A stretch of DNA of 64,000 bases from Phaeotremella fagi (lineage: Eukaryota > Basidiomycota > Tremellomycetes > Tremellales > Phaeotremellaceae), in the NCBI GenBank assembly GCA_001599715.1, contig BCHU01000011.1, positions 806,001 to 870,000 on the forward strand, read 5' to 3'. Position numbers and translations under genes: made by a program. The notes below the pieces were generated by a model. That model saw only the letters and a program-made list of their open reading frames with translations. It made no database searches and was not told where the DNA came from. The number at the start of each line of letters is the position of its first letter. Within the stretch, counting starts at the first letter, position 1. Positions 13,501-24,764 of the stretch are shown piece by piece.

Positions 13501-16500
13501 CACCTGTGAGATTGTCAAAAGATTCACAGTATCTACAGAATAGATAACCTACCATCTGGAGATAGCATCGATATTTGATCAGGTTGTGAGACGTATTGAA
13601 GCGACTCTGGATGTCTTGCACAAGCTATTGGGAATCCTTCACCAATAGCTTCATTCTCAGAAAGCTCTTCGATAATCGTCTGCCACATTGGACTTTTAGC
13701 AGCAAGTTGAGGTGCGTTTCCCATGATATAGAGACCCTCCTTGGCTCGAGAGAGAGCAACATTGGTGCGGTTGTTTGACTACACTGACTCAGCTTGTGAC
13801 AATAATCAATACTTACACGTAAGAACCCAATGGTACTAGCGAGGTTCTGATCGTCTCTAGAGTTATCTCCTGCATTTCTGACCAGAGAAAGGATGATACT
13901 GATGGTTAGTTGGACGTCATCGGATTAGACTCACATTTTCGCTTCCTCTCCTTGAAAGTTATCGACTGTACGGATCAAGACCTGACAAATAAGATCATGT
14001 CAGCAGTGTCGAGTGATTGATTTCAACACTCACTCTGCGAGAGACTTCAACTTTGACAGCTCCTCCAATATCTTCAATCTCGTCTTCTCCATCAACGATG
14101 TTACGTTCGTCCCTTTCATCAACAACGACAGTTACTATTTTTCGAAGCAAGTCACGAATCTTGACCAATTGTCTGGACGTACACGTCAATATCATAATCA
14201 CAACTTGCAACTCACCCTAGATAGGCACATAGAATGACTATATCACCTTCTTTATTGTATCCCTGTTTCATGAGATACAAAGCGAGATCTCGAGCCATAT
14301 ATGCCTGATTATGAGTTGAATCACAAGTTCATGCACTCACCTCATGATTGTTGGATTTACTGGTTCCTTCGTCTTGTCCGACAGTCTCACGATGACGATG
14401 ATCACTGAATCTCAGTATTATTCACTGTGATTCGACTTACAGGAAATAGACGTTTTTAGCCATTCCTCGGACGTTTGGATATTTCGTAACTCGTTCATGG
14501 TCTTGTAGTTTGTGATAAAGAGTATTTCTGATGATAGTCAGCTACATGCCCATCTATCAATCTGACTACTCACGTTATCAAAGACGAGATCTCAGGTCTC
14601 ATTCGGCGTTGGACTTGTAATTGACTCATTGGTAGGCCACCAGATGAGAGTCTCTCCATCAGACTGACATCGAAACGGAAAATGTCTTCTCCTCGTTTAC
14701 TATCAACCGAGAAGTCTGTTTTGAATCAGTCTTGGAATGATATGTGAAATCTCGACTACTCACCGTAGCAATTGACATTAGGTCTTAGTTGTAGAGGATC
14801 ACCGATCGCAATGACATGCTCTATTGTTGGGAAAAGAGTGGAAAGAATGTGAGCTTCAAGAACTTGACCAGCTTCTTCGACTACCAAGACTTTTGGTGAA
14901 AATCCCTAAGTCTGTCAGACTGATCCAAAGTTTACACCTACTTTTAAGACAGAGGGAAGTTTCGCTGCACCAGTAGTGGTACATCCTAACAACTTAATAC
15001 CCTTGAGTAAAGCGATACGAATCTGACATCAGCACTGTCAAATATTATGACTCACGTTATCTTTAGATTCAGCATATTTCTCTCTGACCTCTGCATGTTT
15101 TCGAGTGAGAGCTTCAAATTCTTGAAGATCGCTCTCATCAACTTCGCTCTTAGCGTCAGCTGCGATTTCCTCAGCAAGCAATTTCCTTTCTTCGAATGAG
15201 AATGACCAAGGATCCAGATCTTGAAGTAAGACTTCAAGTTTTCGTCGAGTTGACGGAACTCGAGGCATGGTGACGTATCCGAAGAATCTCAAGAAGTCAT
15301 CTTGCTCTTGAAGAGCATCACCTTCCGTCAACTGTTTGACTGGTAAAACCATTTCGACCGCTTCTTCAGAATCTGTATCATCTGTAGTAGATCCCTCTGA
15401 ATCGACCATTTCATCCCAAGATTCCATTTGGGGTGGTTTGAAGAGAAACGAGAATAGATCATCGGATGGATCGACTTCCTGATTCTCGTTGGGTCGAGGG
15501 ATTAAGATTTGTTCCTCCTTCAAAGCAGCGAATTTGTTGACAGAAGTTGGAATAGCTTTATCGACAGTTTTAGTCTGACGAGCGCCAAGACTTTGAAGAT
15601 GTTGCAAGTCAAGACCTTCTTTCCAGAATTCCCACAATGTAAGTCCTCGAGATTTGTTACCAACCGTACTCCAACCTTCCATGTCTGATGAATGAGCGAA
15701 TAAAGCTTCGGCGAATGCTGGTGGAGCATTCAAGGCTTTAGCTAAATCGGGCATTGTGAGATTCAAAAACTCCATGATTTGACCAGAACTCGCTTCAGTA
15801 GCGGTGATACTCTGGGATAGCTTCTTCATTTTCTGGCAAATCTTTCAGCATTGCTCGATACAGCTCGTCAATTGACTTACAGTCTCCAAGCTTTTCAGCT
15901 CTCCGTAGAACCTGCCATTCTCAGTGTCAAGAGCGGTTTTCTTATTCTTGACTCGTTCCAAAGATTCCATTGAGAATTGAGAGACGATTTCGTCCTTGCT
16001 GCGAGATCCTAGACGAAGAATGTCCTTCGTGACATTACTGTCGTGGACAGCTCGAAGAATATGGTCCAACGCATGATTGGTATAAGCTAACAAAACGATT
16101 GGACGGATTTCGTTTGCGAAAAGCAGTCGAAGAAGCTCAACTCCTGTAAAGGTCTTGATTGGTCAGAAATGATTCCACCTTTCACTCACCCTTCCAGTAC
16201 CTGGCGGACCTTGAATCAGAGCAATCTCTCTTGTGAGAGAATCGATGACGGCATCTGTTTGACTTGGATCAAGCTTTCCATGTTCATGAAGAACATCTCG
16301 AGCAGCATCAACTGATAGTTTTGAAGATGGGTCCATTGAGCACCCCTCAACCGGACTTTGCTCTTTAAGCAAGACTTTCAAATTCCATTTGAACTGTGGG
16401 CGCTGAGTATATGCTGGTGGTAAGATTCCGATAGTATTGAGATCACCGTGCTTGATGTATCGACCCATTGGCATTGAAAGTGGATCGGTAAGTTGTAGAG

Positions 16501-18888
16501 AGCGTAGGAATGGACGAACACTTTCGAAAAGTACTGGACTTTCCAAAATGAGTCGTACATCTTGTCGAGATTCATCCCTTTGTCGTAAGCAGTGAGCAGC
16601 TTTCAAACCGTCTTCAGCAGAAACGAAAGCAAGACCAAATTCAATGGTCGGTCTACCAGTTTCCTGATGAAATTGAATATCTTCACATCCTACATTCCGT
16701 GGTTAGCCTTTTTCTCGATGATGACATATTATTACTCACTTGAAGTAAGTATAGCAAGACTGACGTAAGGAACTTTGCCCAACTCTTTACTGACTACTCC
16801 AACAAGACCACCCATAGGAAGTCGTTTTCCTTGTTCCCAAAACGCTTTACGCTTGGCATAAGATGCACTCCTTGCAGCACCTGGTGGTGCGTCTGCTTTG
16901 ACATAAACGACTAAACCGACTTTATGAGATAGTGCCATATTGACAAAGCGAACGTTGGTAATAATTGGCATAGAGCTGTCTGTCAGTATATTTCGGTTTG
17001 AACTTTATACTTACATTGATTCTCCATCAGTAGGAGTTCCGATGAATCGACCCCCACCTCTAGTTATAAGACGACGAACTGGATATTAGCGTACATATGC
17101 GATAAAAACCTACCATTCGAGTTGTTGGGGTCTTCCATGTTTAAATCTTGATTAACTAGCTGAATTCCAGACTTTAGTGAAGCCATGGAATCAGCTCGCA
17201 ATAGACGGAACTGGATGTCGAGACTTTTTGTCAGAATTTTCGCATTCGACAACTTACATTTTCTCCATACTGTCTTCTGGTAGATGATGTTTGCTACCAG
17301 GAAGTGTATTGGGAAGGTAAGATTCCAATCGACTGAGCAGCTCCTGAGAGGTGGGAGGGATTTGGATATCTTGGATATCGATATGGTCATTATCGTGACG
17401 TGGACCATCGGTGCATAATTCACCGGGACCATCGTAAGCGCTAAACGGTCAGTTAAAGTTTTAAAGTTATTTGGTCAACCTACCGTTCCAGCGCCGCCAA
17501 GATGCCTAGTGATGGTGTATGGGTAACAGGAGCATGATTAGGTTCATCGTCTTTGACGCGAATAGCCCTGCTAACGACCTGATAAAGAAGTTCGAGATCT
17601 TTTCGAACTCTTGAAATGAAATAATCGCGCGATTTATCGTCTTTGGATTTTAAGCAATCGGTAGCCGTTTTATCATTGAGGATAGCAATCCACCTTTCAA
17701 AGCTTTCACCCAAGAATTGAACAAAAGGTTGAATGGAGGTATGAGTTGTAGCCCCAAACCTGAAACGATCCAAGTATCTGGTCATTAGATTGAACCCATG
17801 TCATAACTTACTCTAGTAACAGAACAGCTATAGGTTTGAAAACTTGGATCCCTGACATGATGTTACCAAGTTCTGGACGAAGATAGTTGGCAGGAGATGG
17901 ATCAGAGAAATCTTTAGCTTCCAGACATTCTTCGATGTTGTCCTTGAAGACCTGAAGGATGTGGTCCATGTTGTTGTCAACGACACCATACAGTGCGCTG
18001 AACGTCAGTCCAACGTCGAATCAATAGCTACTTACTTTACAGCGGTATGAGCAGAACTTTTGATAACAGCTTCTGAAGTGAGATACTAATCTTGTTAGTA
18101 GAATCTACCGACCAACTTACGCCTATCAAACTCATGTAACATTTTTGGAATGAGATACGCATGTCATTCTTACCATGACTTTGAGTATCGAATCGTGAAA
18201 CGGTAGAGATTCCAATCGGTTTACCGCGACTGACATTTGGCCATCGAATGATTTCGCCAATACGGAGGATTACTTCACCAGGAACCTTTCGTCAGCAATG
18301 TTTGAATCAGAAACTCACTTTCCCAACCGATGTAAGAAAACTTTGTCGGTCCTCGTAGAGCTTCTCATCAGCAATGATTTCTGATTGGTCACTCACCCAT
18401 AGATCATTCAAGGCATTTGAGGCTGATAGTGTACCGACAATTGTTTCAGCGATAGCTGGAGTAGTGACTTTATTGCCCTCTCGTTCAGCGTTCGTGAGGA
18501 TTCCTTTAGCAGTGCCAGATGCCAACCATTTGTATGGAAAGATAAGTCGATCAGAGGGTCGACCATCAACTGTGTCAAAGTTGGGAAAAGTTTTATCGAC
18601 AGCGACTCTAGAGCCAACCTTTTCAACAAGTGTGAAACCAGTTGATGGTTTGTTGCGATTAGCTTGAAGAGCTGGGTTATCAATATGTTTTTGACGACAT
18701 TTGAAGCCTTGAGAACAATGACCGGTATTCCAATGGTCTTGACATTTGGCTGTTGACGGAGGGCCTCGATCACCCTTCTTGAGTGCCATTCCATCACTGG
18801 GTTCGTGAGAGAATGAGCAATCCCGCCCTCTGCGACAGCCGTTACGACCCAAAAAGAAGTCCTTGCAAGCTTTCTTTTTTTGAGTCAT
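10504..18888 (-). CDS. ZNFX1/NFX1-type zinc-finger SF1 helicase (Hrr1-like)
   Basis: A very large gene with many short introns, probably encoding over 2,000 residues. The start MTQKKKACKDFF opens two CCCH zinc fingers (18870-18680). The UPF1-like SF1 helicase core spans about 16.6-13.5 kb: Walker A GPPGTGR (16210-16190), LLAYTNHALDHIL, VEEAGQVLEAH (about 14870), GDPLQLRP, RRMRPEI, TVDNFQGEEAKIVILSLVRN and NVALSRAKEGLYI. NFX1-type Cys-rich repeats follow (13.5-12.4 kb), then a RING-like CPHCRGP segment. The C-terminal zinc module CPNGHTYTIGDCFQCGQ precedes the stop at 10506-10504. Relatives include human ZNFX1 and S. pombe Hrr1, which act in small-RNA silencing. Two oddities: the Walker A lysine is arginine, and the frame changes near 11.19 kb unless a 41-nt intron (11192-11152) is removed. 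Not every exon was fixed. Confidence 0.88.
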
Positions 18889-20160
18889 CTTGCGATAAAG
18901 GATTAGTGTTGAAGAAAAGAAGTCTTGCAGCTTTAGCTATTATTTATCGGCGGTGAGAATCTCACGTCAGCCAGCACACAGCATGTTGTTAAGGTGAGGT
19001 TTTGATGCTGAACACGGATCTCGAAATCTTGAACTCGGAAGCATTTTGTAAAAGAAAGTGAGACATTTTTGGTCAGTGAAACACACAAACGATGAAACTA
19101 AGAGACACAGGTCAATATAAAGGTCAGCATGGATGATAGACAGTAGTGAAGTGGGGTCCACGATATGTAAGACTGTGAAACAGGTTACTTACCTTCCGGT
19201 AAACAATACGACCATGGCTGGAAGTGCTCTGGCCACTGAATCCTATAATGGATCTTTAAATCTCACGAATCAGATATGATCATCTCCCATTGAATCAAGA
19301 TGAGTCTGTATGTTTCTGATAATTGCTCGTCGATACATGCTGAAAAGATGAGGAGTTTCATGTGAGCATTCTCGAATTGACTATAACGAAGTAATAATCT
19401 ATTCAGACCTCCCACATAACGTCATCCTGGTGCTATATAGCGGCTCTACCTAAGATGCGAAACACTCCAATAACAAAGTTGGACGTAAGACCTCTCACCG
19501 AGATCAGTCGAGAGCAAGGTCAACTCTCATCCCGAACACCCATCACAGCTATTTACTCTGAAGAAATCTTCAAAATGATTGGCTTCATTTGAAAGTGGCG
19601 AAAAGCACTAAACCGAAACAAAAACTGCAGTCGTTGTAATCTCAAAGATAACAAGTGAAGTGACATGCCGATCAACTATTGATCGCTGAGCCTAAAGAAA
19701 TTTTTGAGCTTGTCGACAGGTGGAAGATTGATGCGGAACATGAACAATCGACTATATTCCTTGACAAACACCTTGTCAGCATGCGGATGAGGTAGGAGCT
19801 GCAGCTGAGAGAGTGATGTAACATGATTCCGGTCTGACTTGGGTTTCGTAGGAACAGTCACTGGAGTCTGGAAAATAATAGGTGTTGAAGGCTGCAAGGA
19901 GAGAGTTATAGGTCATCAAGTTCAGGCTGCAATGTGTCGAAACAGCATACCTCGTACGACCCCCTTTCAATGAATAAATTGTCAGACGGCTCCTTTCTTT
20001 ACTTTATAATGATTCATGTATTTGTAACCTTTCAGTATTCAATTTCGGTGTTTCAAATTTATGAAAGAGTGGTCTCACACTCCAACCTAGATAGCACTCT
20101 GGGTTCAAACTGACTTCTCAATATCTCTTTGAAGTCGACAAACAACCAAAGTTCTATCAA
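18889..20160. other. Long intergenic region, no supported gene
   Basis: 1.27 kb between the helicase start (minus) and the SR-rich gene (plus), so it holds two divergent promoters. Minus-strand open frames around 19676-19970 lack a usable ATG-exon combination and show no domain. I see no RNA gene or mobile element. Confidence 0.45.
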
Positions 20161-20613
20161 ATGAGTGGCAACGGCTCTAGTACCAACGATGACACCCAAA
20201 CATCCAATCCAGAAAACCTAAAAATATCCATCAGCGAAGCTTCTGATACCAACACAAATGAATCTTCCCCTATAATCAAGAAAAGGCCACCCGGTATGAT
20301 AACGATAATATCAAGCTCAATCAGTGATACTACCAGGGACAGGTCCCTTTATTATCTGAAAATCGCTAAACAAGAACGAAGATACGGTTCCAGGTCATCT
20401 TCAAGGTCCCGCTCGAGATCTAGATCTACATCCAGAGAACGACCATCTGAATCACGTTCAACCAGTAGTCACCTTCCTTCACAAACCAATACATCGGAGA
20501 CGATTACTTCAACTTATAGCACCGTCTCAGGTCAATCGGTCTCTGGTGAAGATCCTGAAACGAAGTCGTGTGAGCCAGGAGAAAAAGAGAGCGAGAAGAG
20601 CGAAGGTGGTTGA
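20161..20613 (+). CDS. Small Ser/Arg-rich hypothetical protein, 150 aa
   Basis: An intronless frame starts with an ATG (MSGNGSSTNDDTQTSN) and ends at TGA 20611-20613. It encodes 150 residues that are almost wholly disordered: S/T/N-rich at both ends with a central RS tract (YGSRSSSRSRSRSRSTSRER at about residues 75-94) like that of splicing-associated SR proteins. There is no RNA-recognition motif, so it is not a classical SR protein. Lack of introns is unusual here but common for short disordered proteins. The role is unknown, and a non-coding explanation remains possible. Confidence 0.5.
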   Translation: MSGNGSSTNDDTQTSNPENLKISISEASDTNTNESSPIIKKRPPGMITIISSSISDTTRDRSLYYLKIAKQERRYGSRSSSRSRSRSRSTSRERPSESRSTSSHLPSQTNTSETITSTYSTVSGQSVSGEDPETKSCEPGEKESEKSEGG

Positions 20614-20924
20614 AGGAGATTTGCTTTTCTTTCTACGTCTTGATAGACATCGATGAATTTCTTGACTGTACTTATGGTGTCCAACTCCATTTCTGCATGT
20701 AGGCCTACGTTCACTTCTGCGTTATTGCTTGGCAACGAAAACTTTAATGAAATTGGGGACTCGTCGACGGAGCTCAAGCAATAAGCTGTGCCTGATTACG
20801 TCGGACGCAAAAACAACCACTAGTCGCGCAATCATAAATATGTCTTTTTTTCTTATCTTTTCTTTCTTCTTCTTGTATCCACCTCAATTGTTTATACTTT
20901 GTAAATACACATACTTTATACATC
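20614..20924. promoter_or_regulatory. Upstream region of the DUF1275 gene
   Basis: 311 bases. A pyrimidine-rich tract (TTTTTTTCTTATC...TTCTTCTTC, about 20842-20875) sits 50-80 bases before the ATG at 20925 and may be a promoter element. Nothing else is assigned. Confidence 0.35.
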
Positions 20925-22215
20925 ATGAGCTCAAGCGAAAGTAGTCAAGAGAAAGGTGAAGCTGCTGTTGTACCACCACAGAGTTTCAAAACTAGAGCGA
21001 TTCAACTTCTAAAGAGCGATATCTCTGTACCGGACTGCAATCCGGTTTCTGTCTATATGTGTGGTTTAACGGGGTATACCAGTTGTATCTCTTTCTCTGT
21101 AAGTTTCTTCAGGTTTATCTGTCTCGTATACTGACAGTGTACTCTCAATGAAGGCATGTTTTGTTTGGTGAGTTAGACTCCGGAAACGAAATATGAAATT
21201 GAACTGACAAGATCACAGGTGGTGAGTACGATTCCGACTCAAAGTCATATAATCAACCTAAAACAATCACAGTGGATTCCAAACAGGAAACGTCGCTCAA
21301 TTAGGTCTAGCCCTCGCCAGAACATTCAACCCAGAACCAGAAAGGACATACTACATTCAAAAAGCGGATCAACAAGCCATCTGTTCGCTCCTCTCCTTCT
21401 TACTTGGCGCAAGTCTAGGAAGAATCGGTGATAAATTAGGAGCAAAAGGACGATCGTGGCTTGTACTAGCTACGTTCTTCCAAGCGTTGCTTGCTATGGC
21501 TGGAGCTTTGACTGCACATTTCGGGGGTGAATCGCCTTTTGCTGGGTGAGTAAGGAAAACTTTATCGGGAAATGACCGGGAAATGTTTTTGTGTATTGTT
21601 TTCATTTTGGATGGTTATACTGATGTTTGATTAGATCTCGTGGTGAACCGTCTTGGACTGGACCGCTGTCTTTCGCTGCTCTTGGATTCCTTTCTGCGAG
21701 TCTAGGTCTTCAGGTGAGCAATCTATAAAAAATGGATCGTACGGTAGCCTAATTCACTTTTCAGGGTATCATGGGCAAGGTATGATATTCACAAATTTTG
21801 TTCATTGCTGGTACTGATTATCATATTGTAGCGTATTGGATCTCCTATGAAGTAAGTCTATCCACCAAATCAACGTATACCAAACTGATCGTCACTCCCA
21901 GCACAACAGTCGTTCTCACAACAACAGTCAGTTTCCACCCTTCTCCCCAGACCATTTCACAAGGCTAACCTTTCTCAACTTCCGCAGTGGGTCGAAATCA
22001 CAAATGATCCAATGCTTTTCGCGTTCAAGTACATCCCATCAAGAGATATCCGTTTTATGGGAGTGTTGTCCTTATTCTTTGGCGCTTTCGTCGCTCGTGC
22101 TCTCCTCGGTAAAATTGGAACTGGGGGAACAATAGGTGTTTTAGCTGGTCTCAGATTCGTGCAGATCATCATGTGGTTGATAGCTCCAGCAGCGAAACCG
22201 AAAGCTCCCAAATAG
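20925..22215 (+). CDS. DUF1275 (YoaK-like) membrane protein with micro-exons
   Basis: A multi-exon gene for a polytopic membrane protein of the DUF1275/YoaK family, with no established function. After a hydrophilic N-terminus (MSSSESSQEKGEA), membrane segments begin at SVYMCGLTGYTSCISFSACF. The family signature then reads VWCGFQTGNVAQLGLALAR. Later spans include LLSFLLGASLGRIG, FFQALLAMAGALTAH, SLSFAALGFLSASLGLQG-type sequence and IRFMGVLSLFFGAFVA. The tail AAKPKAPK is basic. Exons are unusually small: 21154-21167 (14 nt), 21219-21221 (3 nt), 21765-21779 (15 nt), 21832-21851 (20 nt) and 21902-21926 (25 nt). The 3-nt exon supplies the conserved Trp and is flanked by two 51-nt introns. The last exon is 21988-22215. 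Confidence 0.82.
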
Positions 22216-22370
22216 AAGTCTCTCTCAAAACCAACTTTGACCGACATCTCCGCTGCGGATAGAGTTAGATTCTCTTAGATATCAGCTTATAATTCTCGTT
22301 CTCTCTGGTTTGACATATTAGACATCTATTATCTGCATTGATTATTATGACTGAATACTGCGTAATAAAG

Positions 22371-24602
22371 TTAGATCTGCGGTAAAGCACAACCATCACC
22401 ACGAGGATCACTTCCAGCCGCCCAAATCCTCTTCCCAGTCCTCTCATCAACAGTCTTCATAATTATCTGACCCTTCCCAAAAACGACCTGAGCATGACCC
22501 TTGATAACTTCAATCTTATGTCCCATCAGCCGTAATTTCTCAATAACACCGGGATCTATACCATCTTCCAAAGCTATTTTATCGTTGAAGAACGCAGTGT
22601 CAGAAGGTAGATGCCACGTTGTTGAGCCTATACAGAATCTTTTGACGTCTAAAGCAGATTGGGGATGATGTTTACGAAGGACGTTCCTGATTATCATTAG
22701 TTTCTGGATTTTGGTTCTTGACGTACATTAAAACTTGGAGATGGCCTTGGGGCTGCATAGCTCCTCCCATGACTCCGTACGACATAAAAAGTTCGTCTCC
22801 TTGAGTAACCATGGCAGCTGCTTTATATCAGTTTGGTCCAGAGGATGCAGTAAAGAAATGACTGACGAATGATGGTATGGAAAGGTCGTTTGCCACCTTC
22901 CAGGTTATTCGGAGCACCTTCTTCAAGCACGAATCCACCTCCACGATTTTGTAGACTAAACAATCTGTTAGGGTGATCTACATCAATGAACTGACCTGAA
23001 TCCACAACCTAAGGGGACGACAGCGGTGCCAAAACCCATGTAGTTACTCATGATCACTAGTTCATTATAAGTGATTAATCCTGACAGAAGTGATAAATCC
23101 ACTTACTACTGATTGCATTGCCATCTTTATCAGCGGCCGTGAAATAGACAGTGTCTCCCGAAGGCAAAGGCCGACCTTGTTTGTATTGAGCTTCAGCTTT
23201 GGAAGGTGTGAATAACTTCGCTCTTTCTCGCAGGTATTCCTATTTACAGATCAGTATTACGTTCTAGCGATGGAGAACTAACCTTGGAAAGCATAGTGCT
23301 GACTGGAGCCTTGGCGAAGTTGGGATCAGCAATGTATGTGTGAGCGTCTGCGAATGCTAATCTCATGGCTTCACTAGAAATAAAAATCAGTATACGTCGT
23401 AGGAGGCATTGAGTGTAGACTGACATGAGTAGATGTAGCCATTCCACACTTCCTTCTTCCATATCTTCAAGGCTGACAACACCATCCTCTCTGAGAACAT
23501 CGATAATACCAATAGCAATAAGTGCCGCTAGTCCTTGACTGAATGATATATCAGCTAAGCCAAACATCGTCTCAAACACTCACCCATTCGGTGGACATTC
23601 ATGAATCGTCAACTGTTCTTCCCCATAAGTATACGATATCGGTTGAACGAAATCAGTTTTATGCGAAGCCAAATCATCTAAAGTCATAACACCCCCTCTT
23701 TTCTTGACAACATCAACAATAGCCTGAGCTACTCGACCCTTATAAAATCCATCCTTCCCTTCTTTGACGATAGATCTAAATGTCTGACCGAGAGCCGGGT
23801 TACTGAAGAATGATCCTGGTTCTGGAGTTTTGCCGTTGATAAGGTATGGATAGGAGGGGTCATCGTTGCATTTCTCAAGGGCGGTGTGATAGGTCGACCA
23901 CTGTGAAATTTTCAGTTTTGGAGATAAAGTCGTACTCACCTCGTAAGCAGCTTGAGGATGGACGGCGAACCCATCTTCAGCTAATGTGATAGCGGGCTGA
24001 AATGATATCAATAAGTATCATTCTAAGAGCCATTGGGATTTTCAAGACTGACCTCAAAAATCTGTTCCAAACTAATGGACCCGCTGCCAAAAGTCTCATG
24101 TATATCAAGCAAAGCAGCCAAAGCTCCGGGTACAGTAGCAGCGTTGATGTTATCCAACGGTATCTTATTCCCCGATATCCCCAATTCTCTAGCTTTAGCC
24201 AACGACAACGCTTTAGGACTTCGACCAGATCCATTAACAGCTTTAACGGTTTTCGACGTCGCGTCGTAGTATAATGCGAAAAGGTCTCCTCCGATTCCAC
24301 AATTACATGGCTTGATCTCTGGATTAGGTCTTGGGGATTTGGGTGTGAAGGGTGGACTAACCTCGACTACGTTGAGAGCTGCGGCCATTGCTACGGCTGC
24401 ATCTACTGCGTTTCCACCTTCTCTTAGGATTCTTAGACCTGCTTCGGATGCCAAAGGTTGTGAAGAACACACGACACCTTTGGTACCTGATCAATTGTTG
24501 TTATGTCAGTTTAATCGGATTTCTGGGAGTGTCGGTGTACTCACTGAAGACTGTAGACCTTCTCCCAATTGTTTGGAAGTTGTCATAAGAGGGCTGTACC
24601 AT
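22371..24602 (-). CDS. Gamma-glutamyltransferase family Ntn-hydrolase
   Basis: A spliced minus-strand gene from ATG 24602 ([20 protein letters not shown]) to TAA at 22373-22371. It belongs to the gamma-glutamyltranspeptidase family, whose precursor cuts itself before a catalytic threonine. Landmarks are [61 protein letters not shown], the predicted nucleophile [30 protein letters not shown] and the C-terminal [14 protein letters not shown]. The start was chosen because the first intron (donor right after the codon fragment A) keeps the STKG frame; a downstream ATG at 24586 is out of phase. There is no signal peptide. It resembles the YwrD/oxamate amidohydrolase-like branch more than secreted GGT, so the substrate is uncertain. 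Confidence 0.85.
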
Positions 24603-24764
24603 ATTGTTCTTTGTTGAAGTATCCTAAGAAAGAGAAAGTCATAAATGTTCAAGTTACTTTATCAAAGTCTGATATGACTCGTTATCTCTTCTGCCGATAT
24701 TGCTCCGAGAACCGATCTAAGAGGTTTACATATTCTAATTTCTAATTTAGTCTACAATGCTAAT

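Noticed and set aside
19676..19970. Small minus-strand spliced gene
   Set aside because: The upstream frame lacks an ATG and the only plausible intron does not keep phase with the downstream frame.
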